DNA of 64,000 nucleotides, from contig NZ_QKNX01000002.1 in the NCBI RefSeq assembly GCF_005239135.1, positions 496,001-560,000 of the forward strand, read 5' to 3'. The DNA is from Natronomonas salsuginis (lineage in GTDB: Archaea > Halobacteriota > Halobacteria > Halobacteriales > Haloarculaceae). The notes under the pieces are model-generated. The model was not told the DNA's origin. It ran no database searches and was given only the letters and a program-made list of their open reading frames with translations. A program made the translations under genes and the position numbers. Shown one piece after another: positions 39,521-48,740 of this stretch (positions are counted from its first letter, which is position 1; every line of letters begins with the position of its first letter).

Positions 39521-40423
39521 TTACTCCCCGTCGGACCGCTCGAGGTACCGCAGGACGCCGCGGACGTTCATCTCGATCTCCTCGCCGGCGTTTCGTTCGC
39601 CCCACACCGCGGTGGTTTCGGATCGCTCGGTCAGCCGTTCGGCGATCTCGGCGACATCGAGTCTGGCCCGCATCTCGTCGATCGTTTCGACCCACAGCTC
39701 CGTCATGTCGATGTACTCCTCGATCCGTCCGTCGGCGGGGGCCGGCCCGAAGTGCCCGTAACAGATCGTGCTCGGATTCAGGTCGTCGATCAGGCGCGCG
39801 TCGGCGATGACACCCTCCAGATCGAATCCGGGTGGCGGCGACGTCTCGGCGATCGCGTCGAGCGCCGGAACGTAGATGCCGGCCGCGTCGGCCGCGAACA
39901 CCGTCTCGGCATCGGCGTCGTGGAAGATCGCCTGGTGGAACGCATGGCCCGGTGCATGATAGACGTCGAGCGTCGCCGCCCCGAGGTCGATCGTATCGCC
40001 CTCTTCGAGCGGGTGGACGCGGTCGGCGGGGACCGGTTCGGATTCGGCGTAGAATCGGATCCGATCGCCGACGGCTTCTTTAGTTCCCTCCCAAAGGCGT
40101 GTCGGGTCGACGATGAAATCCACGCCAGTTTCGTGCACGTAGACATCGGCGTCGGTCTCCGCGGCGATGAATCCGGCACCGCCGGCGTGGTCGAGGTGGA
40201 CGTGCGTCGGAATGATGTACTCCAACTCCTCGCGCCCGATCCCGATCTCGTCGAGCGCGCCGAAGATGTGCTCGCGGTCAGCCCCGATTCCGGTATCCAG
40301 TATCGCGGGGCGATCGGTATCGTATATGTACACCGTGCCGTACTCGGCCCGATCGTACATTCCCGTGTCCACGTAGTAGCAGTCCGGGACCGACTCCACA
40401 GCGTGTACGTCACCGACTCCCAT
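39521..40423 (-). CDS. MBL-fold metallo-hydrolase
   Basis: 300 residues from MGVGDVHAVESVPDCYYVD. Metal ligands: HxHxDH as PTHVHLDHAGG (about 85-95), HAPGHAFH with the second His, and CYGHFGPAP with the third. An extended C-terminal helical region with YIDMTELWVETIDEMRARLD follows. It is a hydrolase of the glyoxalase-II/RNase Z-type superfamily with unknown substrate. An in-frame longer start would add 31 non-conserved residues. Confidence 0.87.
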   Translation of the reverse strand: MGVGDVHAVESVPDCYYVDTGMYDRAEYGTVYIYDTDRPAILDTGIGADREHIFGALDEIGIGREELEYIIPTHVHLDHAGGAGFIAAETDADVYVHETGVDFIVDPTRLWEGTKEAVGDRIRFYAESEPVPADRVHPLEEGDTIDLGAATLDVYHAPGHAFHQAIFHDADAETVFAADAAGIYVPALDAIAETSPPPGFDLEGVIADARLIDDLNPSTICYGHFGPAPADGRIEEYIDMTELWVETIDEMRARLDVAEIAERLTERSETTAVWGERNAGEEIEMNVRGVLRYLERSDGE

Positions 40424-40516
40424 ACCGACGGTTCTGCCGTCCGCTACTAAAACTCCCCGTTCCGGCCGTCCGTTCGATCGATACGACTTTGCCACGCCGT
40501 GGCGAACCGACGCCAA

Positions 40517-41893
40517 ATGCTATCGAGGCAGTTCGTTCGGGAACATCCGGACGAGGTCCGACGCGCGCTCGAGACGAAGAGCGTCGACGTCGACCTCGAT
40601 CGGATCCTCGAGATCGACGACGAATGGCGCGGCCTCAAGGCGACGGGTGACGACCTGCGACGCCGGCGAAACGAGGTCTCACGGGAGATCGGCGAGCTCA
40701 AACGCGACGGGAAAGAAGAGGCAGCCGAGGCGGCGATCGAACGCTCCAGCGAGTTGAAAGCGGAACTCGACGAGCTCGAAGCCCGCGCCGACGAGCTGGA
40801 ATCGGAACTCGAAGCTACGCTGGTCGAACTTCCGAATGTCCCCCATCCGGACGCCCCGGTCGGCGACGACGAAGCCGACAACGTCGAAGTGGATCGGTGG
40901 GGATTCGACGATTTGCGGGAGCTTCCCGACCCCGTCGTCCCGCACTACGATCTCGGCGAGGAGCTTGAGATACTCGACTTCGATCGCGGCGCGAAGGTCT
41001 CCGGCGGCGGCTTCTACTTCGCCAAGGGTGAGGGCGCGCGACTGGAGCGCGCGCTCGTCCAGTTCATGCTCGACCTCCACCGCGAGGAGCACGGATACAC
41101 CGACATCTTTCCGCCGATTCCGGTCAACTCCGCGTCGATGCGTGGGACCGGCCAGTTCCCGAAGTTCGTCGAGGACGCCTACCGGCTCGGCGGGGACAAC
41201 GACGAGCCGTACGACGACGACGATCTGTGGCTGCTCCCGACGGCGGAAGTCCCCGTCACGAACATGTACCGCGACGAGATCCTCCTCGACGACGATCTCC
41301 CGCTCAAACACCAGGCGTACACGCCGAACTTCCGGCGTGAGGCCGGCGAACACGGCACCGAAACGCGCGGAATCGTCCGGGTCCACCAGTTCAACAAAGT
41401 AGAGATGGTGAACTTCGTTCGACCCGACGAAAGCTACGAGCGACTCGACGGATTGCTCGCCGAGGCGACCGTCGTCCTCGAACGCCTCGGGCTCCCATAC
41501 CGCGTCCTCGAGATGTGCACCGGTGATATGGGGTTCACGCAGGCGAAAAAGTACGACGTCGAGGTCTGGGCCCCCGGCGACGACATGGACGACGGTCCCG
41601 CGGTCGGCGGTCGGTGGCTCGAAGTCTCCTCCGTCTCGAACTTCGAAGACTTTCAGGCGCGCCGGGCCGGTATCCAGTACCGCCCCGAACAACACGAGTC
41701 CGCGGAGTACATCCACACACTCAACGGCTCGGGACTCGCCGTGCCGCGCGTCGTCGTCGCGATCCTCGAATACTACCAGAACCCGGACGGCACGGTCGAG
41801 ATCCCCGAAGCGTTGCGACCGCACATGGGTGGTGCCGAGCGAATCGACGGACAGTCGCCGGTCGGCGAATCCGCGCTAGGTCGGGGTGAGTGA
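40517..41893 (+). CDS. serS: Seryl-tRNA synthetase
   Basis: 458 residues from MLSRQFVREHPDEVRRAL. The N-terminal coiled-coil arm (about 30-105) that grips the tRNA long variable arm is followed by a class II core: motif 2 around FRREAGEHGTETRGIVRVHQF and motif 3 around GSGLAVPRVVVAILEYYQ. This is the common (bacterial/eukaryotic-type) SerRS rather than the rare methanogenic form. It charges tRNA-Ser. Stands alone with its own promoter. Confidence 0.94.
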   Translation: MLSRQFVREHPDEVRRALETKSVDVDLDRILEIDDEWRGLKATGDDLRRRRNEVSREIGELKRDGKEEAAEAAIERSSELKAELDELEARADELESELEATLVELPNVPHPDAPVGDDEADNVEVDRWGFDDLRELPDPVVPHYDLGEELEILDFDRGAKVSGGGFYFAKGEGARLERALVQFMLDLHREEHGYTDIFPPIPVNSASMRGTGQFPKFVEDAYRLGGDNDEPYDDDDLWLLPTAEVPVTNMYRDEILLDDDLPLKHQAYTPNFRREAGEHGTETRGIVRVHQFNKVEMVNFVRPDESYERLDGLLAEATVVLERLGLPYRVLEMCTGDMGFTQAKKYDVEVWAPGDDMDDGPAVGGRWLEVSSVSNFEDFQARRAGIQYRPEQHESAEYIHTLNGSGLAVPRVVVAILEYYQNPDGTVEIPEALRPHMGGAERIDGQSPVGESALGRGE

Positions 41894-41917
41894 GCGGCGA
41901 TCGCCTCTAAGGGGCTT

Positions 41918-42262
41918 CTAGTCGGGACCGAGATCGGTGTACGTTCGGACGCTTTTGATCCCCGATTCGACCTGCTCGAAGGTGTCGACGAATCGGAACC
42001 ACTCCCCGCCGTCGGCGTCGAGCAACCGCCCCTCGATCGCTAGCCTCCCGGTGTCGGCTTCGAGGTAAACGGACTCGATCTCGTGTGTGGTCTCCCGATC
42101 GGGCCGATCGATCTTCATGAACGAGACGAACTCCTCGCGCCCCTCGATGGTCATATCGGGCCGCCGGTGGACGAAGCCACCGGCCAGAAGCCGGGTCAGC
42201 GTCCCGTACTCGTCCTCGTCGATCGCCCGGTAGTATGCTCGAACGCGTTCGGCACCGTCCAT
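41918..42262 (-). CDS. NTF2-like fold protein
   Basis: 114 residues beginning [22 protein letters not shown], the typical cone-forming helix of the NTF2/SnoaL superfamily, then [20 protein letters not shown] and several strands ending [20 protein letters not shown]. Such small domains bind or isomerise hydrophobic ligands, or act as protein-interaction modules. No catalytic residue pair is obvious. It is convergent with SerRS and divergent from Tsr3. Function unknown. Confidence 0.8.
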   Translation of the reverse strand: MDGAERVRAYYRAIDEDEYGTLTRLLAGGFVHRRPDMTIEGREEFVSFMKIDRPDRETTHEIESVYLEADTGRLAIEGRLLDADGGEWFRFVDTFEQVESGIKSVRTYTDLGPD

Positions 42263-42346
42263 ATCCGAACCGGTGCCGCGCCACGGAGATATATCCCGCG
42301 GCCCGCCGGGCGAGCGACTTTTGTTCGCCCGACGGCAACCCCAATC

Positions 42347-42865
42347 GTGGAGTTACACGTGCGCTATGAGGGCGACGACGATCCAGAGAAGTGCTCGGCG
42401 CGAAAGCTCGCCCGCTTCGATCTGGCGACGCTGCACCGCTCCGCCCGGTCGACGCCGTCCGGGATCGTTCTCGACCCGTACGCAGATCGAGCGCTTTCGC
42501 CGGACGACGAGCGAGACGCCGACAGCGATCGCGCCGGTAGCCACGGCCGACTCGTCGCCCTCGATTGCTCGTGGGAAACCGCCGAGGCCGAGGCGTTCAA
42601 ACTCGACGGCCCCCACCGTTCCCTCCCGTTTCTCGTCGCCGCGAACCCGGTCAACTACGGGACACCGTTCCAGCTCAACACCGTCGAGGCGTTCGCCGGA
42701 GCGCTCTGTATCCTCGGTCACCGCGACCGCGCCGAGGAGATTCTCGGGAAGTTCCGGTGGGGACACACGTTCCTCGAACTGAACGACGAGCCGCTTCGAC
42801 GGTATGCGGACTGCTCGGACTCGACGGAGGTCGTCGAGATCCAATCGGAGTACCTCGACGACTGA
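42347..42865 (+). CDS. tsr3: Tsr3-type rRNA aminocarboxypropyltransferase
   Basis: 172 residues from a GTG at 42347. The RLI-associated Possible metal-binding/DUF367 pattern is visible: ECSARKL-like [38 protein letters not shown] and [15 protein letters not shown], with [11 protein letters not shown] near the end. Tsr3 transfers the acp group from S-adenosylmethionine to 18S/16S rRNA helix 31 base N3 of a modified uridine in eukaryotes and archaea. The gene is followed by a structured intergenic region. Confidence 0.88.
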   Translation: MELHVRYEGDDDPEKCSARKLARFDLATLHRSARSTPSGIVLDPYADRALSPDDERDADSDRAGSHGRLVALDCSWETAEAEAFKLDGPHRSLPFLVAANPVNYGTPFQLNTVEAFAGALCILGHRDRAEEILGKFRWGHTFLELNDEPLRRYADCSDSTEVVEIQSEYLDD

Positions 42866-42891
42866 TCGTCAGCACGGATCGTCGCCGACTG

Positions 42892-42899
42892 TTTATATG
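42892..42899 (+). promoter_or_regulatory. TATA box between convergent genes
   Basis: tttatatg lies 27 bp after the Tsr3 stop and before no plus-strand protein gene, since the next gene is on the other strand and ends here. It could drive the structured RNA candidate downstream. Confidence 0.45.
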
Positions 42900-42919
42900 C
42901 CATGAGGCGGCCACTTCGC

Positions 42920-43000
42920 CGCGTGACGTGAGCGTCGTCCGTGGCGACCACGGCGGGTGTCCGGCACACCGCCACGGGACCGAGTGAGCGGGTGCCGGCT
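42920..43000 (+). ncRNA. Candidate small structured RNA
   Basis: In the gap between convergent genes the DNA can form several hairpins: gacg-tgag-cgtc (about 42925-42936) and a long stem pairing ccgtggcg with cgccacgg, with ggcgg(g)tgt / acaccgcc inside (about 42938-42977). A TATA box sits about 25 nt before the proposed start. I do not recognise a known RNA family. Ends are approximate. Confidence 0.35.
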
Positions 43001-43001
43001 G

Positions 43002-43835
43002 TCAGCCCAACCGTACCGGTTCGTCCGTCGGCTCGATTCGAACCGTGAGCTCGTCGTTCACGGAGAACTCGTGACCCGCGCGAAACACCAGTTTCGCCCC
43101 AAACGGGCGTTGCGCTGCGAAAAGCGAGAGGCCAGTCGCGCGCCGATCGTTGGCGTATACCGCCACATCTGCCCACGTAACGTTCCGTCTGTCGGCCGTT
43201 CCAATCGGCGTCCCGAGGAGCAACCGCTCTCCGGCAGCTCGTTGCAGCACTCCACCGCCGCTGTAGTGGGCGAGTCCGCCATCGATCGGAACGCCGTCGT
43301 CGTCGGCGAGCGCGCCGAACCCCGAGTCGGCGTGGATCGGCGCATCGAGCTGGACGTGCGTTTTTCCCGTTTCGACGACGGTTCCTGTTCCGTCCCACCC
43401 GAGGCCGGTTACTGACACGTCCGGTTCGATTCGCAGCGAGCCGCTCGCTCGGTAGTGGTTCTGCTCCGGACGCCGGAATCCGAGATGGATGTGGTTGTCG
43501 ACCCAGCGACCGAAGAAGCCCGAGCGGATCAACGTTCCGAGCCGATCGCCGACCTCCACCCGGTCGCCGGCCTCGACGGCCGGCTCGACGTGGAGCATCC
43601 GGGCGACGTACGTCCCACAGTCGAGGAGGATCAGGTGGTCCTCGGAAACGGCGTACGGTTGCGCCGGACAGCCGACGGTTCGAACGGCCCGAACGGTGCC
43701 GGCGACCGGCGAGATCGCCACGTCGTCTCCCGGATACAGATCGATGGCGCAGCCGGCGTCGTGCGCCGGATACGGCGAGTTGTAGAGCGAAAAGCGCTCG
43801 TATTGGCGGATCGCGTCCGCCGAAACCACGACCAT
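43002..43835 (-). CDS. M23 (LytM-like) peptidase-fold protein
   Basis: 277 residues. The lysostaphin/M23 fold is suggested by AIDLYPGDDVAISPVAGTVRAV, LLDCGTYVARMLHV, VEAGDRVEVGDRLGTLIRSG and DNHIHLGFRRP, where HIH matches the HxH zinc motif. The first motif is unusual: HDAGCAID has His seven residues before the Asp rather than the usual four, so metal binding may be lost or shifted. A second domain (about 150-277) of unknown type follows. No signal peptide. In archaea lacking peptidoglycan its role is unknown. Confidence 0.75.
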   Translation of the reverse strand: MVVVSADAIRQYERFSLYNSPYPAHDAGCAIDLYPGDDVAISPVAGTVRAVRTVGCPAQPYAVSEDHLILLDCGTYVARMLHVEPAVEAGDRVEVGDRLGTLIRSGFFGRWVDNHIHLGFRRPEQNHYRASGSLRIEPDVSVTGLGWDGTGTVVETGKTHVQLDAPIHADSGFGALADDDGVPIDGGLAHYSGGGVLQRAAGERLLLGTPIGTADRRNVTWADVAVYANDRRATGLSLFAAQRPFGAKLVFRAGHEFSVNDELTVRIEPTDEPVRLG

Positions 43836-43886
43836 GCGCGCCGTTCGTCCCGTACCGTTTTAGCCTCGTCGCCACGTACGGCTCGT

Positions 43887-44594
43887 ATGTGTCTGGTTCG
43901 TGGATCGATAGGCGAGGTCGCTCGGGACCGAGCGGTGACCGACGCGCTCGCTGGCCTCGCTTCGGAAACCGGTGAATCCGTCATCCGCACGTGGACGCCG
44001 CCGCGACAGGTCGCCTTCGGCCGTCGCGACACGACCGCCGACGGATACACTCACGCGCGACAGATCGCCGTCAAACGCGGGTACGACCCGGTCGAGCGGG
44101 CCGTCGGCGGAAGTGCGGTCGCGTACACTGGCTGCACGGTCGCGTTCGCCCACGCGATCCCGCTCGACGGGGGGCGCGGTGGTATCGACAGCCGGTATCG
44201 GGAGGCCACCGACTCTCTACTCGACGCACTCGATGACCTCGGCGCGACGGTCTCGCACGGCGAGCCCGATCGATCGTTCTGTCCGGGAGAGCATTCGGTG
44301 CAGGGCGGGGGCAAAATCGCCGGTATCGCCCAGCGGATTCGAAAACGGAGCGCGCTCGTCGGCGGCTGTGTCATCGTCCGCGCATCCGATACAAGCGCGA
44401 TCGCCGACGTGCTCGATCCCATCTACGCGGCGCTGGACCTCCCGTTCGATCCGAACTCCGTCGGGTCGGTTTCGACTGCCGGCGGCCCGGACGATCCCGA
44501 AGCGGTTACCCGTGCCATCGAGGCGGCGTTCGCGCCAACGCCTGATCCACCCGTGATCGCGGCGACCGAACTGACCGACTACGACGGTCCGTGA
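43887..44594 (+). CDS. Lipoate-protein ligase A-like protein
   Basis: 235 residues from the ATG before CLVRGSIGEVARDR. BPL/LplA features: RAVGGSAVAYT (where the family has R-x-x-G-G-G), LGATVSHGEPDR, and VQGGGKIAGIAQRI with the conserved lysine K. Known role: attaching lipoate or octanoate to the E2/GcvH lipoyl domains; some family members are mere amidotransferases. The 32-bp gap to PyrC suggests cotranscription. Activity not assured because the RRxSGGG motif is altered. Confidence 0.82.
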   Translation: MCLVRGSIGEVARDRAVTDALAGLASETGESVIRTWTPPRQVAFGRRDTTADGYTHARQIAVKRGYDPVERAVGGSAVAYTGCTVAFAHAIPLDGGRGGIDSRYREATDSLLDALDDLGATVSHGEPDRSFCPGEHSVQGGGKIAGIAQRIRKRSALVGGCVIVRASDTSAIADVLDPIYAALDLPFDPNSVGSVSTAGGPDDPEAVTRAIEAAFAPTPDPPVIAATELTDYDGP

Positions 44595-44626
44595 GGCTTA
44601 CGACCTTCGACCGAGGAGACGTAGCA

Positions 44627-45895
44627 ATGCTCTTTCGCGACGCGACGCTGGCCGACGGACGAGTGCGCGACGTCCGCATCGAAGGGGAGTCGATCGCGGC
44701 GGTCGGGACTGACCTCGATGCCACTGATGAATCGATAGACGCCGACGGAAAGCTCCTGTTACCCGGGATGATCGACGCGCACGTTCACTTCCGCGAACCG
44801 GGCTTCTCGCACAAGGAAACGTGGACCACCGGATCGAAGAGCGCCGCCGCGGGCGGTGTCACGACGGTCTTCGATCAGCCGAACACCGACCCGCCGACGA
44901 TCGACGCCGAGAGCTACAACCGAAAGGCCGAACTCGCGGCCGCGTCGCTCGTCGAGTACGCGATCAACGGCGGCGTGACTGACGAGTGGAATCCGGATGA
45001 ACTCCTCGCGAAACCGCTCGGTGCGCTTGGAGAGGTGTTCCTCGCAGATTCGACCGGCGAGATGGGGATCGAAACGGATCTGTTCGAGGACGCGATCAAA
45101 CGCGCTCGCGATGCGGGAATCCCGGTCACCGTTCACGCCGAGGACGCGACGCTGTTCGACGAGTCGGTCAGAGATCGCACCGACGCCGACGCCTGGAGCG
45201 CCTATCGCACTGCCGAAGCCGAGATGCGAGCGATCGAACACGCTTGCGGCGTCGCCGAGCGCCTCGGTTCGACCGTCCACATTGCCCACACATCGACCCC
45301 CGAAGGCGTCGATATCGCCGCGGATGCGGGGATGACCTGCGAAGTCTCGCCACACCATCTGTTCTTGTCGCGCGACGATCTCGACGAACTCGGGACCTTC
45401 GGACGTATGAATCCCCCGCTCCGGAGCGAGGATCGGCGCGTCGGGATGTTCCGGCGGCTCGTCGAGGGCGACATCGACATCGTCGCGACGGATCACGCAC
45501 CTCACACGCTCGAAGAGAAGGACGCGAGCATCTGGGACACCCCGAGCGGCGTTCCGGGCGTCGAGACCGCGCTCCCGTTGTTGTTGGAGCAAGCTCGCCG
45601 AGGGACTATCAGCTACGAACGTGTTCGCAACGTGACCGCTACGAACGTCGCGGATATCTTCGGTCTCGAATCGAAGGGTCGCATCGAGGAGGGGTTCGAT
45701 GCGGATCTCGTGTTGGTCGATCCGGACGCCAGTACCGACATTCGAGGAACACAGCTCCACTCGAAGTGTGACTGGACACCGTTCGAGGGCCGACGCGGCG
45801 TCTTCCCTGAACTGACGACGGTTCGCGGGATGGTCGTCTTCTGCGGTGGATCGTTCGCCGATCATTCGGGGCGAAACGTCCGGGTCTGGGGTTAA
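44627..45895 (+). CDS. pyrC: Dihydroorotase
   Basis: 422 residues. Amidohydrolase features: DAHVHFREPGFSHKE (metal His pair and substrate Arg), HAEDATLF, HIAHTSTPEG, and TDHAPHTLEEK with the catalytic Asp. This is a class I dihydroorotase (AllB/PyrC-type) converting carbamoyl aspartate to dihydroorotate in UMP synthesis. The start was placed at MLFRDATLADGRVRD, the usual strand-first N terminus. It overlaps the convergent DUF5806-type gene by 4 bp. Confidence 0.92.
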   Translation: MLFRDATLADGRVRDVRIEGESIAAVGTDLDATDESIDADGKLLLPGMIDAHVHFREPGFSHKETWTTGSKSAAAGGVTTVFDQPNTDPPTIDAESYNRKAELAAASLVEYAINGGVTDEWNPDELLAKPLGALGEVFLADSTGEMGIETDLFEDAIKRARDAGIPVTVHAEDATLFDESVRDRTDADAWSAYRTAEAEMRAIEHACGVAERLGSTVHIAHTSTPEGVDIAADAGMTCEVSPHHLFLSRDDLDELGTFGRMNPPLRSEDRRVGMFRRLVEGDIDIVATDHAPHTLEEKDASIWDTPSGVPGVETALPLLLEQARRGTISYERVRNVTATNVADIFGLESKGRIEEGFDADLVLVDPDASTDIRGTQLHSKCDWTPFEGRRGVFPELTTVRGMVVFCGGSFADHSGRNVRVWG

Positions 45896-46530
45896 TCGTC
45901 CGCTTCGGTCGATTTCGCATCCATCTCGTGGCCGCAGTTCGGACAGCACAACTCGTCGTGCCGCAGCGCGGCCGAGGATTCTCTGACCTCGCGCATCACG
46001 CTCGAAATCCGCTCTTCGGCGTCCAGCTCCTCGTCGACGGTCAGCTCGACGCCCTCGACCTCGAGGAGGAACTTCGCGACCTCCGTGATCTCGTACATCA
46101 ACTCGTCGAGTTCCTCCGCGGTGTAGAAATCACACATCGCGCCGTATAGGAACGTCGCACCGGCCTTCCGGACTTTCCCGTCGAACGACGATCGCGCTTG
46201 GTTCACGGCTTGTGGGCTGTACGTGTCGGTCATGAACGGGACGAGCTCCGGGAGGTTCTGCCCGATCTTGGTCATCTCGACGCCGGTTTCGGTTCTGAAA
46301 TCCGCACACAGACGCGCCATTGCCCACTCGCGGGCGGTGATGTACGTTCGATCGCGGAGGAACTCGTTGGCTCGCTCGTACGTCGCCCCGTCGATCTTCG
46401 AAAATCGGGCGTACTCGCGGACGTCCGCCGGGACGTCTTCGGCGGCCGGCTCGTCGGTCGGTCGGTCGCCGTCGTTTACACCGGTCTCGGTTCGGTCCCC
46501 ATCGACCCTCGCCTGCGCGTCCTCGGCCAT
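45892..46530 (-). CDS. DUF5806-type haloarchaeal protein with C-terminal zinc finger
   Basis: 212 residues from the ATG at 46528-46530. A disordered acidic start (about 1-35) precedes a conserved helical domain (ARFSKIDGATYERANEFLRDR split, then MARLCADFRTETGV and GQNLPELVPFMTDTYSPQAV). The C terminus has CCPNCGHEM, a possible zinc site. I tentatively assign DUF5806. The function is unknown; helix-rich content plus a zinc ribbon might indicate nucleic-acid binding. Composition is host-like. Confidence 0.78.
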   Translation of the reverse strand: MAEDAQARVDGDRTETGVNDGDRPTDEPAAEDVPADVREYARFSKIDGATYERANEFLRDRTYITAREWAMARLCADFRTETGVEMTKIGQNLPELVPFMTDTYSPQAVNQARSSFDGKVRKAGATFLYGAMCDFYTAEELDELMYEITEVAKFLLEVEGVELTVDEELDAEERISSVMREVRESSAALRHDELCCPNCGHEMDAKSTEADD

Positions 46531-46645
46531 ACCGAACGTAGCGAGCCGCCGCCGAAAAAGCGTATCGGCGATGTCTGACGGCTGACGGACGAACGGGTCC
46601 GTCCGCAGGCGGGAGGCTTTTGCTTTCGGGGAGTAAGGGCCAGAT

Positions 46646-47014
46646 ATGAAAACGCTGTTAGGGATCGGCGGGAGCGAGGATTCGCTCCGCGCTCTCGAAC
46701 AGGCCGTCGAGCGGGCCAAAGAGGCCGGCGACGAGCTGACGATCGCGATCGTCGAAAACCCCGATGCATCGCTCTCGAAAGCGGAGCTCCGAAAGCGCGT
46801 CGGCGAGGTTCTCGACGCGGTCGAACTCGAGGCGGAGATACGGACGTTGTCCGGCCACCCGGGAAGCCAACTGCTCGAACTCGCCGAGCGCGGCTCGTAC
46901 GATCGGATCGTGCTGGGCGGCGGGGAAACGAGCCCGCTTGGCAAGGTTCAGCTCGGGTCGATCTCGGAGTTCGTCCTGTTGAACGCCAGAACGACGGTGA
47001 CGCTCATCCGATGA
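46646..47014 (+). CDS. UspA-like universal stress protein
   Basis: 122 residues: KTLLGIGGSEDSLRALEQAVERA at the start and SYDRIVLGGGETSPLGKVQLGSISEFVLLNA near the end (the G-x2-G-x9-G-[ST] ATP loop in part). It is shorter than typical USPs (~145), lacking some of the middle region. Its stop overlaps the GNAT gene start by 4 bp. Universal stress proteins act in stress signalling, often binding ATP or cAMP. This is one of three USP-type genes within 2 kb. Confidence 0.8.
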   Translation: MKTLLGIGGSEDSLRALEQAVERAKEAGDELTIAIVENPDASLSKAELRKRVGEVLDAVELEAEIRTLSGHPGSQLLELAERGSYDRIVLGGGETSPLGKVQLGSISEFVLLNARTTVTLIR

Positions 47015-47541
47015 CTCGCGAATACCCTGATGACGTGGCGGGACCGTACGACGACCCACCGCGTTCGTTCGAGGACCGGACCGGCCGACACATCGAGGTC
47101 CGTCGCTACGACGGTGGGGTCGACACGCTCCTCGAAATGTATCGTCGGTTCGATCCGGAGGACCGCGCACAGGGGATTCCCCCCACCAGCGAGAGTCAGA
47201 TCCGAAGCTGGCTCGACAAACTCCTCGTCGATGATTGCATCAACGTCGTCGGCTGGCACGAAGAGCTGCCGATCGGACACGCGCTCTTGGTTCCGGACGG
47301 ACAGGGTGCGTTCGAGCTCGCGATCTTCGTGCTCGGCGAGTACCAGAACGCGGGAATCGGCACTGAACTGATACAGGGCCTCCTCGGTGCCGGGCGTGCG
47401 GACGGCGTCGAGTACGTCTGGTTGACGGTCGAACGCTGGAACAAACCCGCGATCGCGTTGTACCGGAAGGTCGGGTTCGTCCCGACAGACGACGGCAGCT
47501 TTGAGCTCGAGATGGCGACGAAACTGCTCGAAGACGACTGA
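47011..47541 (+). CDS. GNAT N-acetyltransferase
   Basis: 176 residues. GNAT motif A is visible as FELAIFVLGEYQNAGIGTELIQGLL (read in parts), where QNAGIG corresponds to the Q/RxxGxG/A acetyl-CoA loop, followed by VEYVWLTVERWNKPAIALYRKVGFV (motif B). It acetylates an unknown amine or protein. The 4-bp overlap with the USP-like gene suggests coordinate expression. Confidence 0.88.
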   Translation: MTREYPDDVAGPYDDPPRSFEDRTGRHIEVRRYDGGVDTLLEMYRRFDPEDRAQGIPPTSESQIRSWLDKLLVDDCINVVGWHEELPIGHALLVPDGQGAFELAIFVLGEYQNAGIGTELIQGLLGAGRADGVEYVWLTVERWNKPAIALYRKVGFVPTDDGSFELEMATKLLEDD

Positions 47542-47651
47542 CCGTTCGACACCTTTCGAGTTGCTCCCGTTCGCGTCAGTTGGATGTTCCGAGACCGAAA
47601 CAAACCGCATATCGATCTATCGATTCGCGGTCCGTTCGGCGACCGTGCGGT

Positions 47652-48086
47652 TTACACCGAGAGCACCGGCTGAGAGGCGTACGCGAGCACGTACTCGGCC
47701 GCCTTCTCGATCACGGCCTCCATGTCGCCCGTAACCGGTTCTCGGGGGACGACGATGAAATCCGCGTCCAGCATCTCGGCGACGTCGAGGATGACGCTCC
47801 CGGGATGTTGGCTCAGTCTGGAGACCGAAAACCCGCATGCAGAGGAATGGTCGACGGGAACGGTTCCAGCCGCGGCCCGAATGCCTGCCATCACTTGTTC
47901 TCCTCGGTCCGCGACGGCCTCGGCCTCGACGCTCCCATCGTTCATCACGCCCGCCGCGTTCTCTCCGAGGAGATACAGAGCGTGAACGCACGCGCCGTAG
48001 CGTTCCGCGATCGCGATGGCGTATTCGACGGCGTCCATCGCCGCCCGGGTGCCGTCGACCGGGACGAGTACCGTATCGATCTCCAT
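47652..48086 (-). CDS. Universal stress protein
   Basis: 144 residues, MEIDTVLVPVDGTRAAMDAVEYAIAIA (in parts) with the usual VLVPVDG start. The C-terminal ATP loop is not canonical: DADFIVVPREPVTGDMEAVIEKAAEYVLAYASQPVLSV lacks the G-x2-G-x9-G motif, so it may not bind ATP. Divergent from the next USP gene at 48247. Role: stress response, unknown specificity. Confidence 0.85.
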   Translation of the reverse strand: MEIDTVLVPVDGTRAAMDAVEYAIAIAERYGACVHALYLLGENAAGVMNDGSVEAEAVADRGEQVMAGIRAAAGTVPVDHSSACGFSVSRLSQHPGSVILDVAEMLDADFIVVPREPVTGDMEAVIEKAAEYVLAYASQPVLSV

Positions 48087-48246
48087 ATCCGGGCTTCGAG
48101 AGACACCGACATAAAAGGCACCCGATGTCGGTTATGTGTTCATCGTCGCGGTTCGACGGCCGCCAGCTGTCCGAATCGTACCGGGCGACACGCGTATCCG
48201 GCGGAGAGTGTATGGGTTTATGATCCCCGCGAATCCACCCAAACGC

Positions 48247-48684
48247 ATGTTCGAGACGGTGGTTGTAGCGACGGACGGCTCCGAGAGCGTGTCTCGGGCC
48301 GTCGATTGTACGCTCGATCTCGCTCGCCGGTTCGACGCCACGGTACACGCGCTCTACGTCGTCAACGAGGGCCGCGTCCAGCCGCTTCCCGAACGGGTAC
48401 AGAAAGACGTTCGCAGCGCGCTGGACGAGCGGGGCGCGGAAGCGCTTGATCGGATCGCCGACGCGAACCGAGCGCTCGACGACCCCGTCGAGCTGGAGAC
48501 GGCCGTTCGAGTCGGCCGTCCAGGAAAAGAGATCGTGGGGTACGTCGACGACGTTGACGCCGATGGGATCGCGATGGGGACGCGAGGCCGAAGCGGCGAG
48601 CACTCGTTTGTCCTCGGAAGCGTCGCCGAACACGTCGTCCGAACCTGCCCGATGCCGGTGTTGACCGTCCGCCAGTTGGAGTAG
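48247..48684 (+). CDS. Universal stress protein with ATP-binding loop
   Basis: 145 residues, MFETVVVATDGSESVSRAVDCTLDLA (in parts). The ATP motif is complete: MGTRGRSGEHSFVLGSVAEHVVRTCPMPVLTV contains G-x2-G-x9-G-S. This is a typical UspA-type protein. It lies in a local cluster of three USP genes and precedes a DHH phosphoesterase gene by 56 bp on the same strand. The start was chosen at the usual M-F-x-T-V-V-V-A-T-D-G. Confidence 0.9.
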   Translation: MFETVVVATDGSESVSRAVDCTLDLARRFDATVHALYVVNEGRVQPLPERVQKDVRSALDERGAEALDRIADANRALDDPVELETAVRVGRPGKEIVGYVDDVDADGIAMGTRGRSGEHSFVLGSVAEHVVRTCPMPVLTVRQLE

Positions 48685-48740
48685 TGACGACCGCCGGCGT
48701 TGAACGGGAGGCTTATGACTCCACCACCCAGTCGTTGCGT

